A DNA stretch of 64,000 nt from Loripinus fragilis (GCA_964019695.1 OZ026517.1:59733478-59797477), one strand, 5' to 3'. Positions 33,031 through 45,699 are shown, numbered from the stretch's first letter. Numbers and translations are program-made. Notes: generated from the letters alone by a model not told the origin.

Positions 33031-33422
33031 TTGTCTAGACTCGGGTATGCAAAACGTTTTCTGATCTTTACATATTAGCATTCTTTGTAATGTACATATT
33101 AGCTGAAGCTTCACTTTATCAGTGCCGATGCCACAAGCACCGTAACTCATACAGCGTCCATGCTACAAGCAGCACCAACAATTAAACAATGTTTCTTTAG
33201 AGATTTTCAACCATAATGTATATTTGATCCAACTATACATCATTCTGCTGGAAATGATTAATTTACTTTCCACACATTTCTACTGGCACTGGATACTGAT
33301 TAATCTACGTTCACCACGGTTCGTGCACATTACTGTCAGTTAATTATGATGATACCACCTTTACCAACTTTAGCATGAAATATCACTTGATGCGCAAGGT
33401 CTACACTGATGTAGGTGGTATA

Positions 33423-33527
33423 AAATAGTTATACCATGTTTGTCCACCTGTCCGTAAGATAATCCACTCGCTAAAGCTCGTGGATTATCTCCACGTACAG
33501 GCGGACAACCCATGGTATAACTATTAC
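33423..33527. mobile_element. Family K foldback, about 47-bp arms
   Basis: AATAGTTATACCATGTTTGT, CCACCTGTCCGTAAGATAAT and CCACTCG pair with CGTGGATTATCTCCACGTAC, AGGCGGACAACCCATGG and TATAACTATT. The loop is CTAAAG-like. Confidence 0.75.
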
Positions 33528-33529
33528 TT

Positions 33530-34185
33530 ATTATCTAAGTGGTATTATATCGGACCCTATATGTATGGTCCTTGACATTGTTAAAAAATGAAGACAGCCA
33601 TCGGACTCTTCTTGCGTTCTGTGGCCAAACTGATAAATAATTGACCATCAAAAAGTAATTTTGGGTAACCCAAACAAACGGGCACTTCGCTCTGTCTGTA
33701 GGTGGGCTCCGGGGAAACGCGGTGAAAATGCTGTGCGAATATGTACCGCATTGTAAACGTTTTATTCACATCTTGAATCAACTGAAGTGTTTCTTTGCAA
33801 GGATCACTCAAGTGTCATCCATGTTGCAAATTCTATTTAAGAAGCCAGGTGTGATTTTAAAGAGTATTTCTAGTCTGGGGTATATGGAATGTTCATCCAT
33901 TCAAAATCTTATTTGTACCACAACCCGAGAAAGGGGGCTTTCGAGCATATGCTTACTATCAAGTCCGAAATTAGCCTTCCAAATGGTATGTTCTTAAACG
34001 GATCTTTTGTGTGCTAACAATAGACCAGTAGTATACTTTATCTTGACTGACAATCAGTCCTACGCGATCAGGGAGTTCTTTTTCGCATGCGCTCGATTCG
34101 ATGTTGCTCAAGTTTTGACGCTCTTGCGTCACGTCACGCCAAACGCAACCAGGTTCAGGCCTCCAGATAAGAGTGCGCATTGGAC
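33530..34185. other. Intergenic, no gene supported
   Basis: Overlapping open frames on both strands (33581-34264) show no motif, splice support or consistent codon use. Confidence 0.4.
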
Positions 34186-34189
34186 AATT

Positions 34190-34312
34190 ATTTTCTTTAT
34201 TTCTCATCCAAAACATGTGTTGTGGGTACTCAAAAGAACCGTCTCAATGAGACGATTCTTTTGAGCACCCAAAACACATGTTTGAATTAATGGGTAAGAA
34301 AATAACTAAAAT
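34190..34312. mobile_element. Family D MITE
   Basis: ATTTCTCATCCAAAACATGT, core ACTCAAAAGAACCGTCTCAA / TGAGACGATTCTTTTGAGCA, then TTAATGGGTAAGAAAATAAC. Orientation is opposite to the 9475 copy. Confidence 0.75.
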
Positions 34313-35095
34313 ATTAAATAAAATTTCCTTATCTGGATCTATGCAGGTTAATGATAATGACCCAAGTAATGACCAGCTTGCGTGCGCAACTAGTTCGACC
34401 TGTTCCTTAAAATTTAAATCACTTGTAAGTTAAAGCATGTTTAGATTATTGAATGTGCATTCACGCATTGGGGTTATCTGGGCTTTCGCTTATACACAAA
34501 TTTCCCTTTTTGGACGATTGGGTTCAATGACAGGCTTGTTGGATGGTGTATGGATAATTGGATAAAGATGTATAAATAAATGAATATAAAGAAGAAGTAA
34601 AACGTTATAATGTCTCAATTTAATCAAAATTTTATTGGCAAAGCAAGACGCAGAAATACACGAAATGACTCTTATGCTTGACGTCTAAAATATAACTCAA
34701 ACATTACGATTAACTCTTTTGAGAGAAATCCGTTCACCTGGGGTGAAATTTATTACATCCAACGCTCGATGGATGGACGATTAGCGCTTTCATCCAATGA
34801 TTTAAGCTCAAAATACTTGTGAGATTATATTAACACGCAAATTATATAAGGCAAATTGTACCTCTATTACTTTCATATGACGTCAAAATGTTTTACATCG
34901 AGGTCTTCTTTCAAGAGATACAACCTTAGCTAAAGCTGGGCTCTTCGCGAGAAAATGTGATCCGAAATTATTGTCATTTTCAACGCACTGACCATTAAAT
35001 TTATTATGCTCATAAATTTATTAGCATGATAAATACATCTAAGGTTTTGAAAGCGAAAAAGCCTGTATTTCCAACATTTTAGTTTTTATAAGCAG
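34313..35095. other. AT-rich intergenic, no gene seen
   Basis: No repeat family or exon was recognised. Confidence 0.4.
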
Positions 35096-35097
35096 TT

Positions 35098-35170
35098 GAA
35101 ATTCCATGCTGAGTTGAGTTGAGCATGATTTTTATATTTAAATCTTCGGGCCTGCCTTCGGTGTTTGCAG
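35098..35170. repeat. Family O fragment
   Basis: GCTGAGTTGAGTTGAGCATG followed by TTTTTATATTTAAATCTTCG and GGCCTGCC resembles the right half of the element at 8240-8494. Confidence 0.45.
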
Positions 35171-35398
35171 CAAAGTAATGCGCATGCTGGCAAGCCATGC
35201 AGCTGAGCTATAGAGGCTAGCAGGGCTAACCCTGGCTCGGAATTTGTTGTAGCCAAAACTTTAGCCAAATGAGAAAAGTTGGAGCCAAATGACTTAAGTT
35301 TTAGCCAGAAGTAGTACAATGCAGTACCTTTATAACACACTGCAGGTTTGGATATTTAACACGGTCACGTTGTGGCTGCCAAGGTTTTTCACCATGGA

Positions 35399-35468
35399 AT
35401 TTTACAAAGGAATTTTAGGAAAATGACCATTAAATGGTCATTTTCCAATAATTCCTTCTGTAAAGTTA
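35399..35468. repeat. Imperfect palindrome
   Basis: TTTACAAAGGAATTTTAGGA, AAATGACCATTAAATGGTCA and TTTTCCAATAATTCCTTCTG, then TAAA. Confidence 0.65.
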
Positions 35469-35764
35469 TCCCTTTATAGCATGGTTCAATTATAACACAG
35501 TTTCCTATGTACCCCAAACATAGCAGTATAAAGGCACTGCACTGTATCAACATTTTTTTCCTGTTTTGTAAATATGGCACATCAGCACATGTACAATACT
35601 CAAATGTAAAGGAATAATAAATGCAAAAACCAAAAAGCTGATCAAAATACTTTTTATCGCAAATATGTAAATTTGAACCACATAGAATGTACTTTTAGCC
35701 AATGACTTAGATTTAGACACTCTACATTTTTAGTAGCAATGGCTACAATGGCTTATGACAGGGT

Positions 35765-37300
35765 GAGCTTTGGGCTAGGTAAACTATGCAAAATGGCATT
35801 GAGGGTAAGTTTCTTCAATGGATATTTAGTTATTTAAGTAATAGAGGTCAGACATTAACCTTCAAATCTTTTGCTTCTTCTATAAAATCTATTCCAGCAG
35901 GAGTCCCACAGGGATCAGTACTTGGTCCAATACTATTTCTAATATTTATCAGTGGCATTGCAAAACAAGTGCTTAGTTTAACGAGATTATTTGCAGATGA
36001 TAGTTCTTAATTATATGCTGCAGCAGGTCTGGCAGACATAGCAGGTATTATAAATCATGTCCTCGTCATGCTTTCGAACTGGGCAAAACAATGGTTTAAT
36101 AGTAAAGTTCAACCTACTCAAAACTGAAGCAGCTATATTTACTCTTAAGAATATTGAGGTCTATCCTCACCTTATTTTTTGATAATTCCCTTATAAAATT
36201 TGTTGACGACCACAAACATCAGCAGCAACGGCCAGTGTCACACACACACATAGAAAACGTTGCAAACACAGCAGCTAAATTCTATTCATCAATCGCAAAC
36301 TCAAATACACTTTAAGCGGAAACGCACTAAGCCAAATTTACTTGTACTATTTACTACCCATTATAGAATATGCATCATTAGCATGATTAGTGTGGGGTTG
36401 CTGCACACAACAAGATAACAATACTTTACAAAAGATACAAAACGAAGCAGCCCGTATTGTAACTGGACTAACCAGATCAGAATCATTGGTCAAATTATAT
36501 TACGAGTGTGGCTGGACTAATTTATAAGTAAGAAGACACCAACGAAAATTGAATTTAAAGCATAAAGTAAATATTGGAATGGTTCCATCATATATTGCTG
36601 AATTATTTCCTTCATTAGTAAGTGAAATTTCAGCATACCCTCTTAGAAATAATAATAAAAATGATTCTACACTTTCACTCGAACAAATTTTTCATTAAAA
36701 ATCCTGTATACCACTGGTCAGCCATCAAAATGTGAAACAATCTCTATGAAGGTCTCAAAAACCAACCAACAATATCAATGTTCAAGCATAACTTACAAAC
36801 CACAACTTTAAAAAAATACAAGTACTTAGCTACTTCGCATTTGATAAAATACATTTGTCAGTATTGCATACTAGAATCAAAAACAATTGTCGTAATCTAA
36901 ATAATGCTTTTTAGCAACCATCTTCGTGATAATCGCCTCTGTAGTTGGTGCAATGAAATAGAGGATGGTGAACACTACTTCTCTCATTGCAACAAATACA
37001 GAAACAAAAGCCATATATTCTTTGAAATAGCTAACTTGCCATCAACTTTTTATCATATGGCAATGAAACATTGAACAATCAACTTAATATAGCATTATTT
37101 AGAGCAGTACACAAATAATAAAGAGCACAAAACGTTTCAATAATACATGAGCATATTTCCCATTGATTAGAGCGTTTGATTATGATTATCTCACCACTGT
37201 TCCATCGCCTATAACCAATGCCCCTTTGTCAGGGGACCAAGTCTGCTCCTCTGAACTGGTGGGCCCAATTGACAGGGAACAAGGAAATGGAGTATTTTGA
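35765..37300 (+). pseudogene. Non-LTR retrotransposon (LINE) reverse transcriptase, dead
   Basis: A 5'-truncated LINE. The open part (about 35786-36007) carries NGIEGKFLQWIFSYLSNRGQ, the motif-B block GVPQGSVLGPILFLIFI and the catalytic LFADDSS (motif C). A TAA follows at 36008-36010, and many stops and shifts break the rest. Recognisable downstream remnants are SNWAKQWFNS, a KIQNEAARIVTGLTRSES-like block near 36435, and a C-terminal zinc-knuckle-like LCSWCNEIEDGEHYFSHC (spacing CX2C-X7-HX4C) at about 36938-36991. Endonuclease and N-terminal parts are absent, as usual for 5'-truncated LINE copies. It sits about 1.4 kb beyond the SIM exon on the opposite strand, probably in a SIM intron. Confidence 0.85.
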
Positions 37301-37835
37301 TCATTAAATTAATTTTTTCATGAACTTTAGGTGCATTTTTCGGAGTTTACTGCTGTAAACTGGCCAAAGAGAAGTGGATAATTTAACCTTTCTCGATACT
37401 CAATGCTTTCTTCTAAAGTATATAATATTTTGGCCAAAGTAAATACTAGGATTTAACAATCTGTTAGGATGGGTAAGCTATAAACAGATATTATATAAGA
37501 TATTCAGGGGTTACAGTTTGATTGGACCATCCATCCTGATGGTGGGTGTCAGACTGTTTACCTCTGAAGGTCTGAATCTGTACTCAAAAACTAATTTTTT
37601 GTTTATTTCGCTAGTTAGTTAATTTTGAAGATATGTTTTCTAGCCATGTTTACATGCTTGGACTAGATTTGTATATGTAGGGGAAGGGTCGTAACTAATG
37701 TTGCGAGAACTTGTGACACAACCCAATTGCTTTAATTTGTTAAAATATGTATAAACCAAATAAGGTAAAATATTGAAATTGTTCATGTGGCAAGAAGTTT
37801 CCAATAAATAAATAACAAAGGCGCTGATCGTTGGC
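37301..37835. other. Probable LINE-derived 3' flank, no gene
   Basis: TGTTAAAATATGTATAAACC near 37738-37757 resembles other 3'-end motifs in the window (19350, 21270, 46600). GGACCATCCATCCTGATGGT at 37525-37544 is a short hairpin of family-E type. Confidence 0.35.
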
Positions 37836-37839
37836 CATC

Positions 37840-37888
37840 ATTGGCACGCCAGCGAAACACCATTTAAATGGCGTTTCGCTGGACCGAT
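37840..37888. mobile_element. Family A miniature palindrome
   Basis: GGCACGCCAGCGAAACACCA, TTTAAATGGCGTTTCGCTGG, then ACCGA. Confidence 0.7.
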
Positions 37889-37999
37889 TTAAGTGTTATT
37901 TGTATCCACTCATCAACTAAAAAAATAGAAAACGTCTAAATTGGACCCCTCTGAAAAAACTTTCTGGATCCGCACATGGCAGATGCGCAGGCCGATCTG

Positions 38000-38150
38000 C
38001 ACCTTTGTTGTTTGCAACAATCTTTCAGTAATATAAGGACGGATCTTCCTGGATTGAACCAGTACTAAGCTAGGATTTATGTTCTTGCTCAATGACACAA
38101 CGCGGTGACGCCGGTGAGGCTCGAACCCGCGGCCATTCGGTCTCAGCCAA
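38000..38150 (-). mobile_element. tRNA-derived SINE, 5'-truncated
   Basis: The reverse strand contains GGCCGCGGGTTCGAGCCTCA (B box), GGCGTCACCGCGTTGTGTCA, AGCTTAGTACTGGTTCAATC and CAGGAAGATCCGTCC, the same order as the SINE at 12202-12387. The A-box half is missing. Confidence 0.75.
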
Positions 38151-38404
38151 TATTGACGATGTAACGAAAAATCCTGTTCATATATTTTCAGTGTATTTAG
38201 ATATTGCCTATACATACAGCCTTTCAAGGCCCCAGACAGTCTATGCAGCAAAGCAGCAGGCTGCCAGGTGATCACGACAACCCTAAAGATTATCATTATT
38301 GCATAGGTCTGCTCATATATTCTTGAAATTCTACATCAAATGCCAATGCGGCGGATCCTGATGGTGTGTGAGGTTTCAGTCAAAGGCATGAACACCTTCA
38401 TCTA

Positions 38405-38849
<445 letters not shown>

Positions 38850-39104
38850 CTGAAAACCAAACGTTCAAATATTTTAATCTTCAATACTTTCGAGCACGTG
38901 TCTCTTTCTGTTCTCAAATAAATTTTCGAATCAAAAAAATGGATGCCAGAATAGCCACTAGGGAAACCCTTATCAGACTGCTTCTTCGGAAGCTGATCTG
39001 GGTCTGCACTCTTTGTCTAGTCTCAGTGTTTTGGCAAGCAAATAGTGTTCAAAATTTTAGAACATTTATCTTTTGGTAACAGTTCAGCCATTGCGCAGTG
39101 AAAT

Positions 39105-39295
39105 AATTATGCGCATAGCCTCCAATAAACAATCACATCGTATCCAACAGGGTTAAAGCCCTAAATTTCGGCAGTTGTCTTCATCTTCATGTGAATCCAT
39201 ACTTTGATGTGCGGGCAGCGAAGGCTCTGGCGAGTCTGCGTATATTCAAATCGCCCCAGCCTTCGTCGCTTGACAATGCAATTAGTATCTGAATC
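39105..39295 (+). repeat. Family B copy, 5' of SIM exon
   Basis: TTCGGCAGTTGTCTTCATCT, GCGGGCAGCGAAGGCTCTGG, CGAGTCTGCGTATATTCAAA and CCAGCCTTCGTCGCTTGACA preserve the order of the family with a degraded hairpin core. Confidence 0.6.
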
Positions 39296-39699
39296 CTACG
39301 ATCTGACTCTTATCAGGGATGAGAACAGTCAGCCATTCTAAATCAGGAAAATGTGTCAGTTGACTCCAAAAAGGAGAAAAGCAATTTTTAAATCACTTAT
39401 TAAAGGTTTAAAATCACAAAATATCAATAGAAACCAGTCAGTTTATGCTTAATTTATATCTAAAATTGAGTTTTACTTCATTCAAAATAAATTTCAGCAA
39501 AAACAACTGGCATTTTATAAATCATATGCCAGTGCTCAATCAGGAAATCCTGATCAATCCTGAACTTTCTCATGCCTGTCTTATATGCACATTTTGATAT
39601 TTCCTAAGATATATTAACGTAAATGCCCTCTTGTGCTCGATGGCGGCTATCCGTCCGTTGACAATATTCAGGGACAACAAGAAATGTCACAGTCACGTG

Positions 39700-41420
39700 A
39701 CGAATGCCCCCAAAGGAATTGGTCTAGCATAAGACACATTTGAGTAAATTTAGCTGTAATAAAGGAGACACATGTATGCTCCAGACACAAAAAACCTAGA
39801 AATGAGACCAGAAGTCAATGTCAAGGTCAAAGTGACCCAAAATGGTATGCACCACTCCGCCATCCCAAGAGTTATCAACACACCAAATTTGGGATTCCTA
39901 CATCAAATAATATAGGATATGCTCCGGACACGATAATTCTAGAAACTATGTCATAGGTCAAACTCCCAGTGACCTAAAAATGGTATGTGACACATCAGCA
40001 TCCAAAGATGTATCCATACAGCAAATTTGGGATTCCCATCTCAAATAATATAAGAGATAAGTTCTGGACACGATTATTCTACAAACTAGGTCAGAGGTCA
40101 AGGTCAAAGCAATCCAAAAATGGTATGTGACACTCCGCCATCCAAAGTTGCATCCACACACCAAATTTGGGATTTCTACCATTAATAATATAAAAGATAT
40201 GCTCCGGACACCATTTTTCTAAAAACTAGGTCACAGGTCAAGATCACAGCGACCCGTAAATGGTACAGGACATTCCACCATCTCAAGATGTATTCACACA
40301 CCAAATTTTGGATTCCTATCTCAAATAATATAAGAGATATACTCCTGACACAATTATTATCAAAACTAGGTCAGACGTCAAGGTCACAACGACCCGAAAT
40401 TGATATTTGACACTCCGCCATCCGAAGATGCATACACACACCGAATTTGGAATTCCTACCTCAAAAAATATATGAGATATGCTCAGAACACAATAATTCT
40501 TAAAACTAGGTCAGAGGTCAAACTCAAGGTGACCCAAAATGGTATGTGACAATCCGCCATCTCAAGATGCATTTACACACCGAATTTGGAATTCCTATCT
40601 CAAAGAATATAGGAGATATACACCAGACTAAATGCCGTTTCTAGAAACTAGGTCAGACGTCAAGTTCAAGGTCATAAGGACCTTATTATGGTACGCAACA
40701 CTTTGTCATCCGAAGATGCATTCAAACACCAAATTTGAGATTCCTACCTAAAATAATATAAGAGATATGCTCAGGACACAATTATTCTAAAAAAACTAGG
40801 TCATAGGTCAAGTTCAAGGTCACAGTGACCATTTATGGTACGTTACGCTTCATCGTCCCAAGATGCATCATCACACCAAATTTGAGATTCCTAGCTCAAA
40901 TAATATAAGAGATATGCTTGGGACACGATTATTCTTAAAACTAGGTCAGAGGTCAAGGTCACAGTGCCCGAAAATGGCATGTGACTCTCCGTCATCCCAA
41001 GATACATTTACACACCAATTTTGGAATTCCTATCTCAAAGAATTTAGGATATATGCACCAGATTCAAAGCAGTTTCTATAAACTAGGTCAGAGGTCAAGT
41101 TCAAGGTCACAGTGACCCAATTATGGTACGCGACACTTTGTCATCCTAAGATGCATCCACACACCAAATTTGAGATTCCTACCTCAAATTATATAAGAGG
41201 TATGCTCCGGACACGATTATTCTAAAAACAAGGTCAGAGGTCAAGGTCACAGTGACCCGAAAATGGTACGCGACACTCCGTCATTCCAAGATGCATCCAC
41301 ACACCAAATTTGGAATTCCTACGTCAAAGAATATAGGAGATATGCACCGGACACGCAGCGGGACGGACGGACGGACAGTGCAATTACTATATGCCTCCCA
41401 AAGTTCCTTTGGGGGCATTA
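39700..41420 (+). mobile_element. Pearl/Helentron-like element with tandem-repeat core
   Basis: Inverted ends AATGCCCCCAAAGGAA (39706-39721) and TTCCTTTGGGGGCATT (41404-41419) bound about ten tandem units of 139-146 bp. Each unit reads AACTAGGTCAGAGGTCAAGG, TCACAGTGACCCGAAAATGG, CATCCCAAGATGCATCCACA and TTTGGGATTCCTACCTCAAA. At the right is an ACGG microsatellite (GGGACGGACGGACGGACAG, 41360-41378). A repeat core plus ACGG microsatellite is how Pearl elements of bivalves have been described; these are now usually grouped with non-autonomous Helentron-type elements. No coding sequence is present, so movement would need a partner. Confidence 0.7.
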
Positions 41421-42135
41421 AAATACATAATTTTATAGAATATTGTAGATGGTAGGGTTGTAGCTTTCAGAGAGATCGCCCTGTCATATTTGGCTTGTTT
41501 ACCGGTTGAAATTTGCTTCACTTGAGGCAACTTTGGGTGGGGTCGGGGCCTTTTAGTCTTTTCTCTCTCTCTCTCTCTATCTTGGAGTCCCGGCACGACT
41601 GAAATATTGTTGAATGGGATTGTAAGCCTTAATCAATCGATCAATAGAATTTGGACCGGCAAACCCTTCAAACACAAAATGGACAATTCCAGCCTTATTG
41701 TATAAATTAGGGGAAATCCATCAGAATTCTACGACAACATCCAAAGAAATATCAGAGGAGGCCTTAATCATGCTCTAATTAATATGTGGATGATTGTTAT
41801 GATGACGGAACACAGTAACGTTTGGCATATACATGTAGCATGCCACGGCTTTCGTCCAATTGGATGAAAATGCAGTGATAAGCCACTTGTGGAATCAAAT
41901 TCCACATCTTGGCAAAGCTTTAATTATACTGCAAATACACGAAAATTCAGTTACTTTCGAAAAGGAAATGCTTTCGCGATGAACTGCGGGGACCGATTAA
42001 GAATGGGTACGGGTGGTAGGTCCTCTGAGTAAAAACTTCAACAGTGGTTTAACAGATTCCTATGTGAATCTTTAGTCAAAACTTGTTTTAAATAGAAAAG
42101 TGGTAAACGTATAAGATCATACCCATAAGAGTCTA
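41421..42135. other. Intergenic, no gene seen
   Basis: A (CT)n run of about 20 bases lies at 41560-41579. AATCAATCGATCAATAGAAT at 41631 resembles a SINE tail, but no SINE body was found. Confidence 0.4.
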
Positions 42136-42139
42136 GCGG

Positions 42140-42335
42140 ACTATTATATGTGACATATGCAAACAATGCAGACCCAGAATAGACGCCGAACGCAGAGTCT
42201 GATCAGGGTCTTCAATGCTTGCTTAGTGTTTTATCAAAATTTGAATGAAAAAATGCCACCAACCACCCTAAAGTTCGAAATGGACTCGTCCATTTATAAG
42301 ATGGGACAATCCCAGTCTTATCTGTAAAAACAGTT
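42140..42335 (+). repeat. Family H element, diverged
   Basis: GCAAACAATGCAGACCCAGA, ATAGACGCCGAACGCAGAGT and CTGATCAGGGTCTTCAATGC form the hairpin part. The right body AAATGGACTCGTCCATTTAT matches 49000-49060 and 53310-53370. Confidence 0.6.
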
Positions 42336-42339
42336 TAAA

Positions 42340-43690
42340 GGCGGACCGTATTCCCCGACAACCGCAGTGCTGGCAAAATTTGAGCTCAAAAGATGCAATT
42401 TATGAAAAAGGGAAATCGCCGGCATCGTATATGTAGCGCTTTTCTGCCTTTCCATGTTTCCAACATAGAAACATAGAGAACACATACCTTTCAAAATTAA
42501 AATATAAATGATTTTATTAAAGCAGTACATCCGCGCACATGAATTACAACTCGTATCCATTTTTGACAATTTATGAATATCTTAACACTCCTGAAACAGC
42601 GATGTCTGTATAGGGTAACCAGGAAACTTGATTTTACAAACTGACACGGTACACCAAATTTCCTCTACAAGAAATTTGAGAATGAAATTAAAACACAGCT
42701 TATCTTTGTTTCAAACCTAAAGACGTGATTGATGCACAATATTTGATTTAAAATTCCAACGAAAACGTGCGAAATTTTTATATGAAACCTCACCTGGGAC
42801 GGCCGATGAAAATATTATCTGTAAATTTGGAAAAACGTCATCTGGCGACACAATTTTTATCAAATTTAAAGGGACCTTACGACGTACAAACATCGTTTAC
42901 AGTGAAGCAAAAAACCATTTCGTTTGATACTCTAAGATGCAAACATAAAGTCCGTCAATACAGCCAGTGACTCAAATTGAGTTAATCGTTGGATCGACTA
43001 GTCAGGTATTTTGATACATCAATCGATGACCGAACACATGGCCGATGATATACATGTACCAATCGATTGATACTTAATGATTTATCGATATAGTTATTTA
43101 TTAGAATGTCCGCGCAAACAGAACCTAACATTTGGGACCATTTATATTATCCTAGCCTGGCAAAAGACCATTTCTCCTATGCTTTTTTTTTGTTACGAAA
43201 ATAGATGAAATGTGCATATTCTGTAGAGCATTATAACAATAGTGTCTTATTGCTTGTCCATGTTTGTTAATACTTCAAGTCGGACAGACATTCGATGTAT
43301 TTTGCCAAATACATGTAATGTACACATTTTCCCCTAATATAATTCTTTTTAATTGGCTAAGACCAGTTACATGATATTTAACTAACTCAAAGAATGTTGT
43401 AAAATGTCCACCAGAGGGGATGGAAAACTAGTAGTAAATGTAGTCTCCCTACCGTAAATGATAAGCAACCATTAGTACATATACTGTTAGATGAGATCCC
43501 GAGCTGTAATAGATCCAAGAGAGGTAAGTCAAATGGTAAGCACAGCAAAGCAATATACAACATTTTGACATGTTATATGTATATGCATACCAAATATTTT
43601 CAAAACTAGCTTAAACAAAAGTGTAAAACGTACAAGAACTATTAAATGCACATGGTTTGCCTTTCGTGAATATTGTTCATGTCACGATGC
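42340..43690. other. AT-rich intergenic, no gene seen
   Basis: Chance frames only (42767-42970). CAATCGATTGATA words near 43060-43075 are short palindromes. Confidence 0.4.
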
Positions 43691-43694
43691 GGGA

Positions 43695-43967
43695 TAATTC
43701 AAACAGTACGTTGTTTGTGGACTCGTTCCTTGGCTGTACCAGTACTGGTCGGGTGGGTTTATTCTCTTTGTTGTTCTATGTCCAGGAACTCCCGAAGGCT
43801 CAACCGGCTGTGGTATTGGTTTTAAAGCGTCTCAGAAGACGGGGCAACGGCTTAAAGTCTCATGCGACAGACTAGGAGAAGCCGGGAATCGAACCTGCGA
43901 CCCCTGGTTTATAAGACATAGGTTTATCCCCTACACCATGGCGGCCTCTCCTAATTCAAACAGTACG
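43695..43967 (-). mobile_element. Complete tRNA-derived SINE with 16-bp perfect target duplication
   Basis: TAATTCAAACAGTACG occurs exactly at 43695-43710 and 43952-43967. Between them the reverse strand begins with a tRNA-like head (43951-43875): a 7-bp acceptor pairing GGAGAGG / CTTCTCC with one G-U, A box CCATGGTGTAGGGGATAAAC, anticodon-loop-like CTTATAA, and B box GGTTCGATTCC. A 160-bp body follows. The T-arm has two mismatches, so this is a SINE and not a tRNA gene. The perfect duplication implies a fairly recent insertion. A piece of the same head recurs at 60286-60330. Confidence 0.88.
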
Positions 43968-43969
43968 CA

Positions 43970-44360
43970 AAAGACAGCAATCATTTTTGTTCTTGGCATT
44001 GTTTTGAGTTGATATATAACACTACCAAATGTTATAATAATACGTTAACAAGGTAAACGGGCAAGGAAGGTATTGCGTGCAGACGTTTTCACGTAAATAT
44101 TCATTCAAGGGAGATAACTGAAACAGGAAGCAAGAGATCGCATTCACTCTTGCATAAGACGAACTGCCTTATCATATACTCAAATGGTATGAAAGTTATT
44201 GACACAATTAATGTTCATTCAACGGAGATAACTCAATGAGGAGCAATTCGACACTGTCTTGACCGGATACAATATACCTACCAAATATTATCTATGGAGT
44301 GAATAGGCGAACGCTATTTTGGCATGTTAACACGTAGCAAAATTTAAAGATGTACAGCTA
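43970..44360. other. Intergenic, no gene seen
   Basis: GGGAGATAACTGAAACAGGA at 44110 and GGAGATAACTCAATGAGGAG at 44224 are a short diverged duplication about 115 bp apart. Confidence 0.4.
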
Positions 44361-44367
44361 AATGAAA

Positions 44368-44428
44368 TGGTCAAAATATGAATCCTGTGCAATTTTGCAC
44401 AGGATTCATATTTTGAACATTTCATGAA
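44368..44428. repeat. Perfect-arm hairpin
   Basis: TCAAAATATGAATCCTGTGC and GCACAGGATTCATATTTTGA form a 20-bp or longer perfect stem around AATTTT. Confidence 0.85.
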
Positions 44429-45340
44429 ATTTTGACACCATGATAGCACTATCACTTTTATTCTTAAGTAGACAATGAAAGTGTAGATAAGCCTGAACAT
44501 CACTCTACTTGGGGGTTTCATTGTCTTGTAATTAAAAACATGCAGTTTCATCTTGACATATTGACAAATGGTACCTAGACGCATTCTTACAAGCAGCGTT
44601 AAAGACTACCTGGATTCTATCCCTCCCTCGCGGATCCTTGTCCACCTACATAATTGCTTAGACGGCCAATCCTAGCCAGTAGTCACATGACGGATGTCTG
44701 CGATATTGCAGTTGTGTAAGTAATAATTTTATTGTAGAAAATTCACAATTTTAACTAGTAATGCGGCTTTAAGAAACGAAGATAAATATCTTGGTTTTCA
44801 TAAAAGGACAGGTCTCTGTATTACATTGTTTACCATGCATCTTCTTATTTTCAAAGGACCTCGGACAGTTTCCTATTCAATCTGCCCCAAATTTTGACAG
44901 CCTGTGGCTAGGATAATGCATAACTGACAACTATAGTTTTGTGCTTAAATCAAACCCTTACATTTAGTGCACATAGCAAAATAAAAATATTCTGAAAATA
45001 TTCCATAATTATGCCAGGACTCTAGGGTTTAGGGAGCGGGGGTATTTTTGTGACCAAATTTTATTTCACAGAAAGTCAAAGTTTCGTCGAGTACTCACCT
45101 AAATACTTGTAAATATTATGTTTGTGGCATAAAACGGGAGACGAAAGTGATGGGTCTGCATAAAATTCGGGTTGAGAAGATTTCATTGTTTCATCTACAG
45201 AAGTGTGCTGTCAAATACTTTTGACTATTACCTGTAATGTTCCAAGTCAACCAGTTTGACTTGTGCACTGAGGTGTATCATATCTGCATACTGTATAAAT
45301 CATACTCTAGATAAACAAAGTTTTTGATCGTAAAATCGTT
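44429..45340. other. Intergenic, no gene seen
   Basis: No exon, tandem array or repeat family was recognised. Confidence 0.4.
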
Positions 45341-45344
45341 AATA

Positions 45345-45458
45345 TTTTCTTACACATCAGATTTAACCTGTAAATTGGTGCTTAAAAGAACCGTCTCATT
45401 GAGACGGTTCTTTTGAGCACCCTAAACGTATGTTTTGGTTGAGAAATGAGACAATTAA
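45345..45458. mobile_element. Family D MITE
   Basis: TTTTCTTACACATCAGATTT and GTTTTGGTTGAGAAATGAGA enclose the perfect hairpin TTAAAAGAACCGTCTCAT / TGAGACGGTTCTTTTGAGC. Confidence 0.75.
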
Positions 45459-45579
45459 TTACTTTGTAAGCACTTATTACTAAAGCCCTGATACATGCCT
45501 TTACCTACAGGTTTTTACAAAATAAGTTTCTAATAAGTTTTTATAATAAAGTGTTTTTGAGCATTTCGACAACGTTTCT

Positions 45580-45698
45580 CCCCCCCCCCCGTGACCAATC
45601 ATGCCGTTTTTATATGATGTGTGAAATGTAAAACTACAACTGTATGCAAAAGGTTTAGTTTGGTCACGGGGGGGGGGGGGGGGGGGTGGGGGGGTTCA
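45580..45698. mobile_element. Foldback with poly-C / poly-G termini
   Basis: Eleven C followed by GTGACCAA at the left, mirrored by TTGGTCAC followed by 19 G, T and 7 more G at the right, around about 68 bp of spacer. The C/G runs are themselves part of the inverted termini and could form G-quadruplexes. Confidence 0.7.
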
Positions 45699-45699
45699 G

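Noticed and set aside
43875..43951. Candidate tRNA gene with a TAT-like anticodon
   Set aside because: The T-arm has mismatches and the unit is the head of a SINE bounded by 16-bp target duplications.
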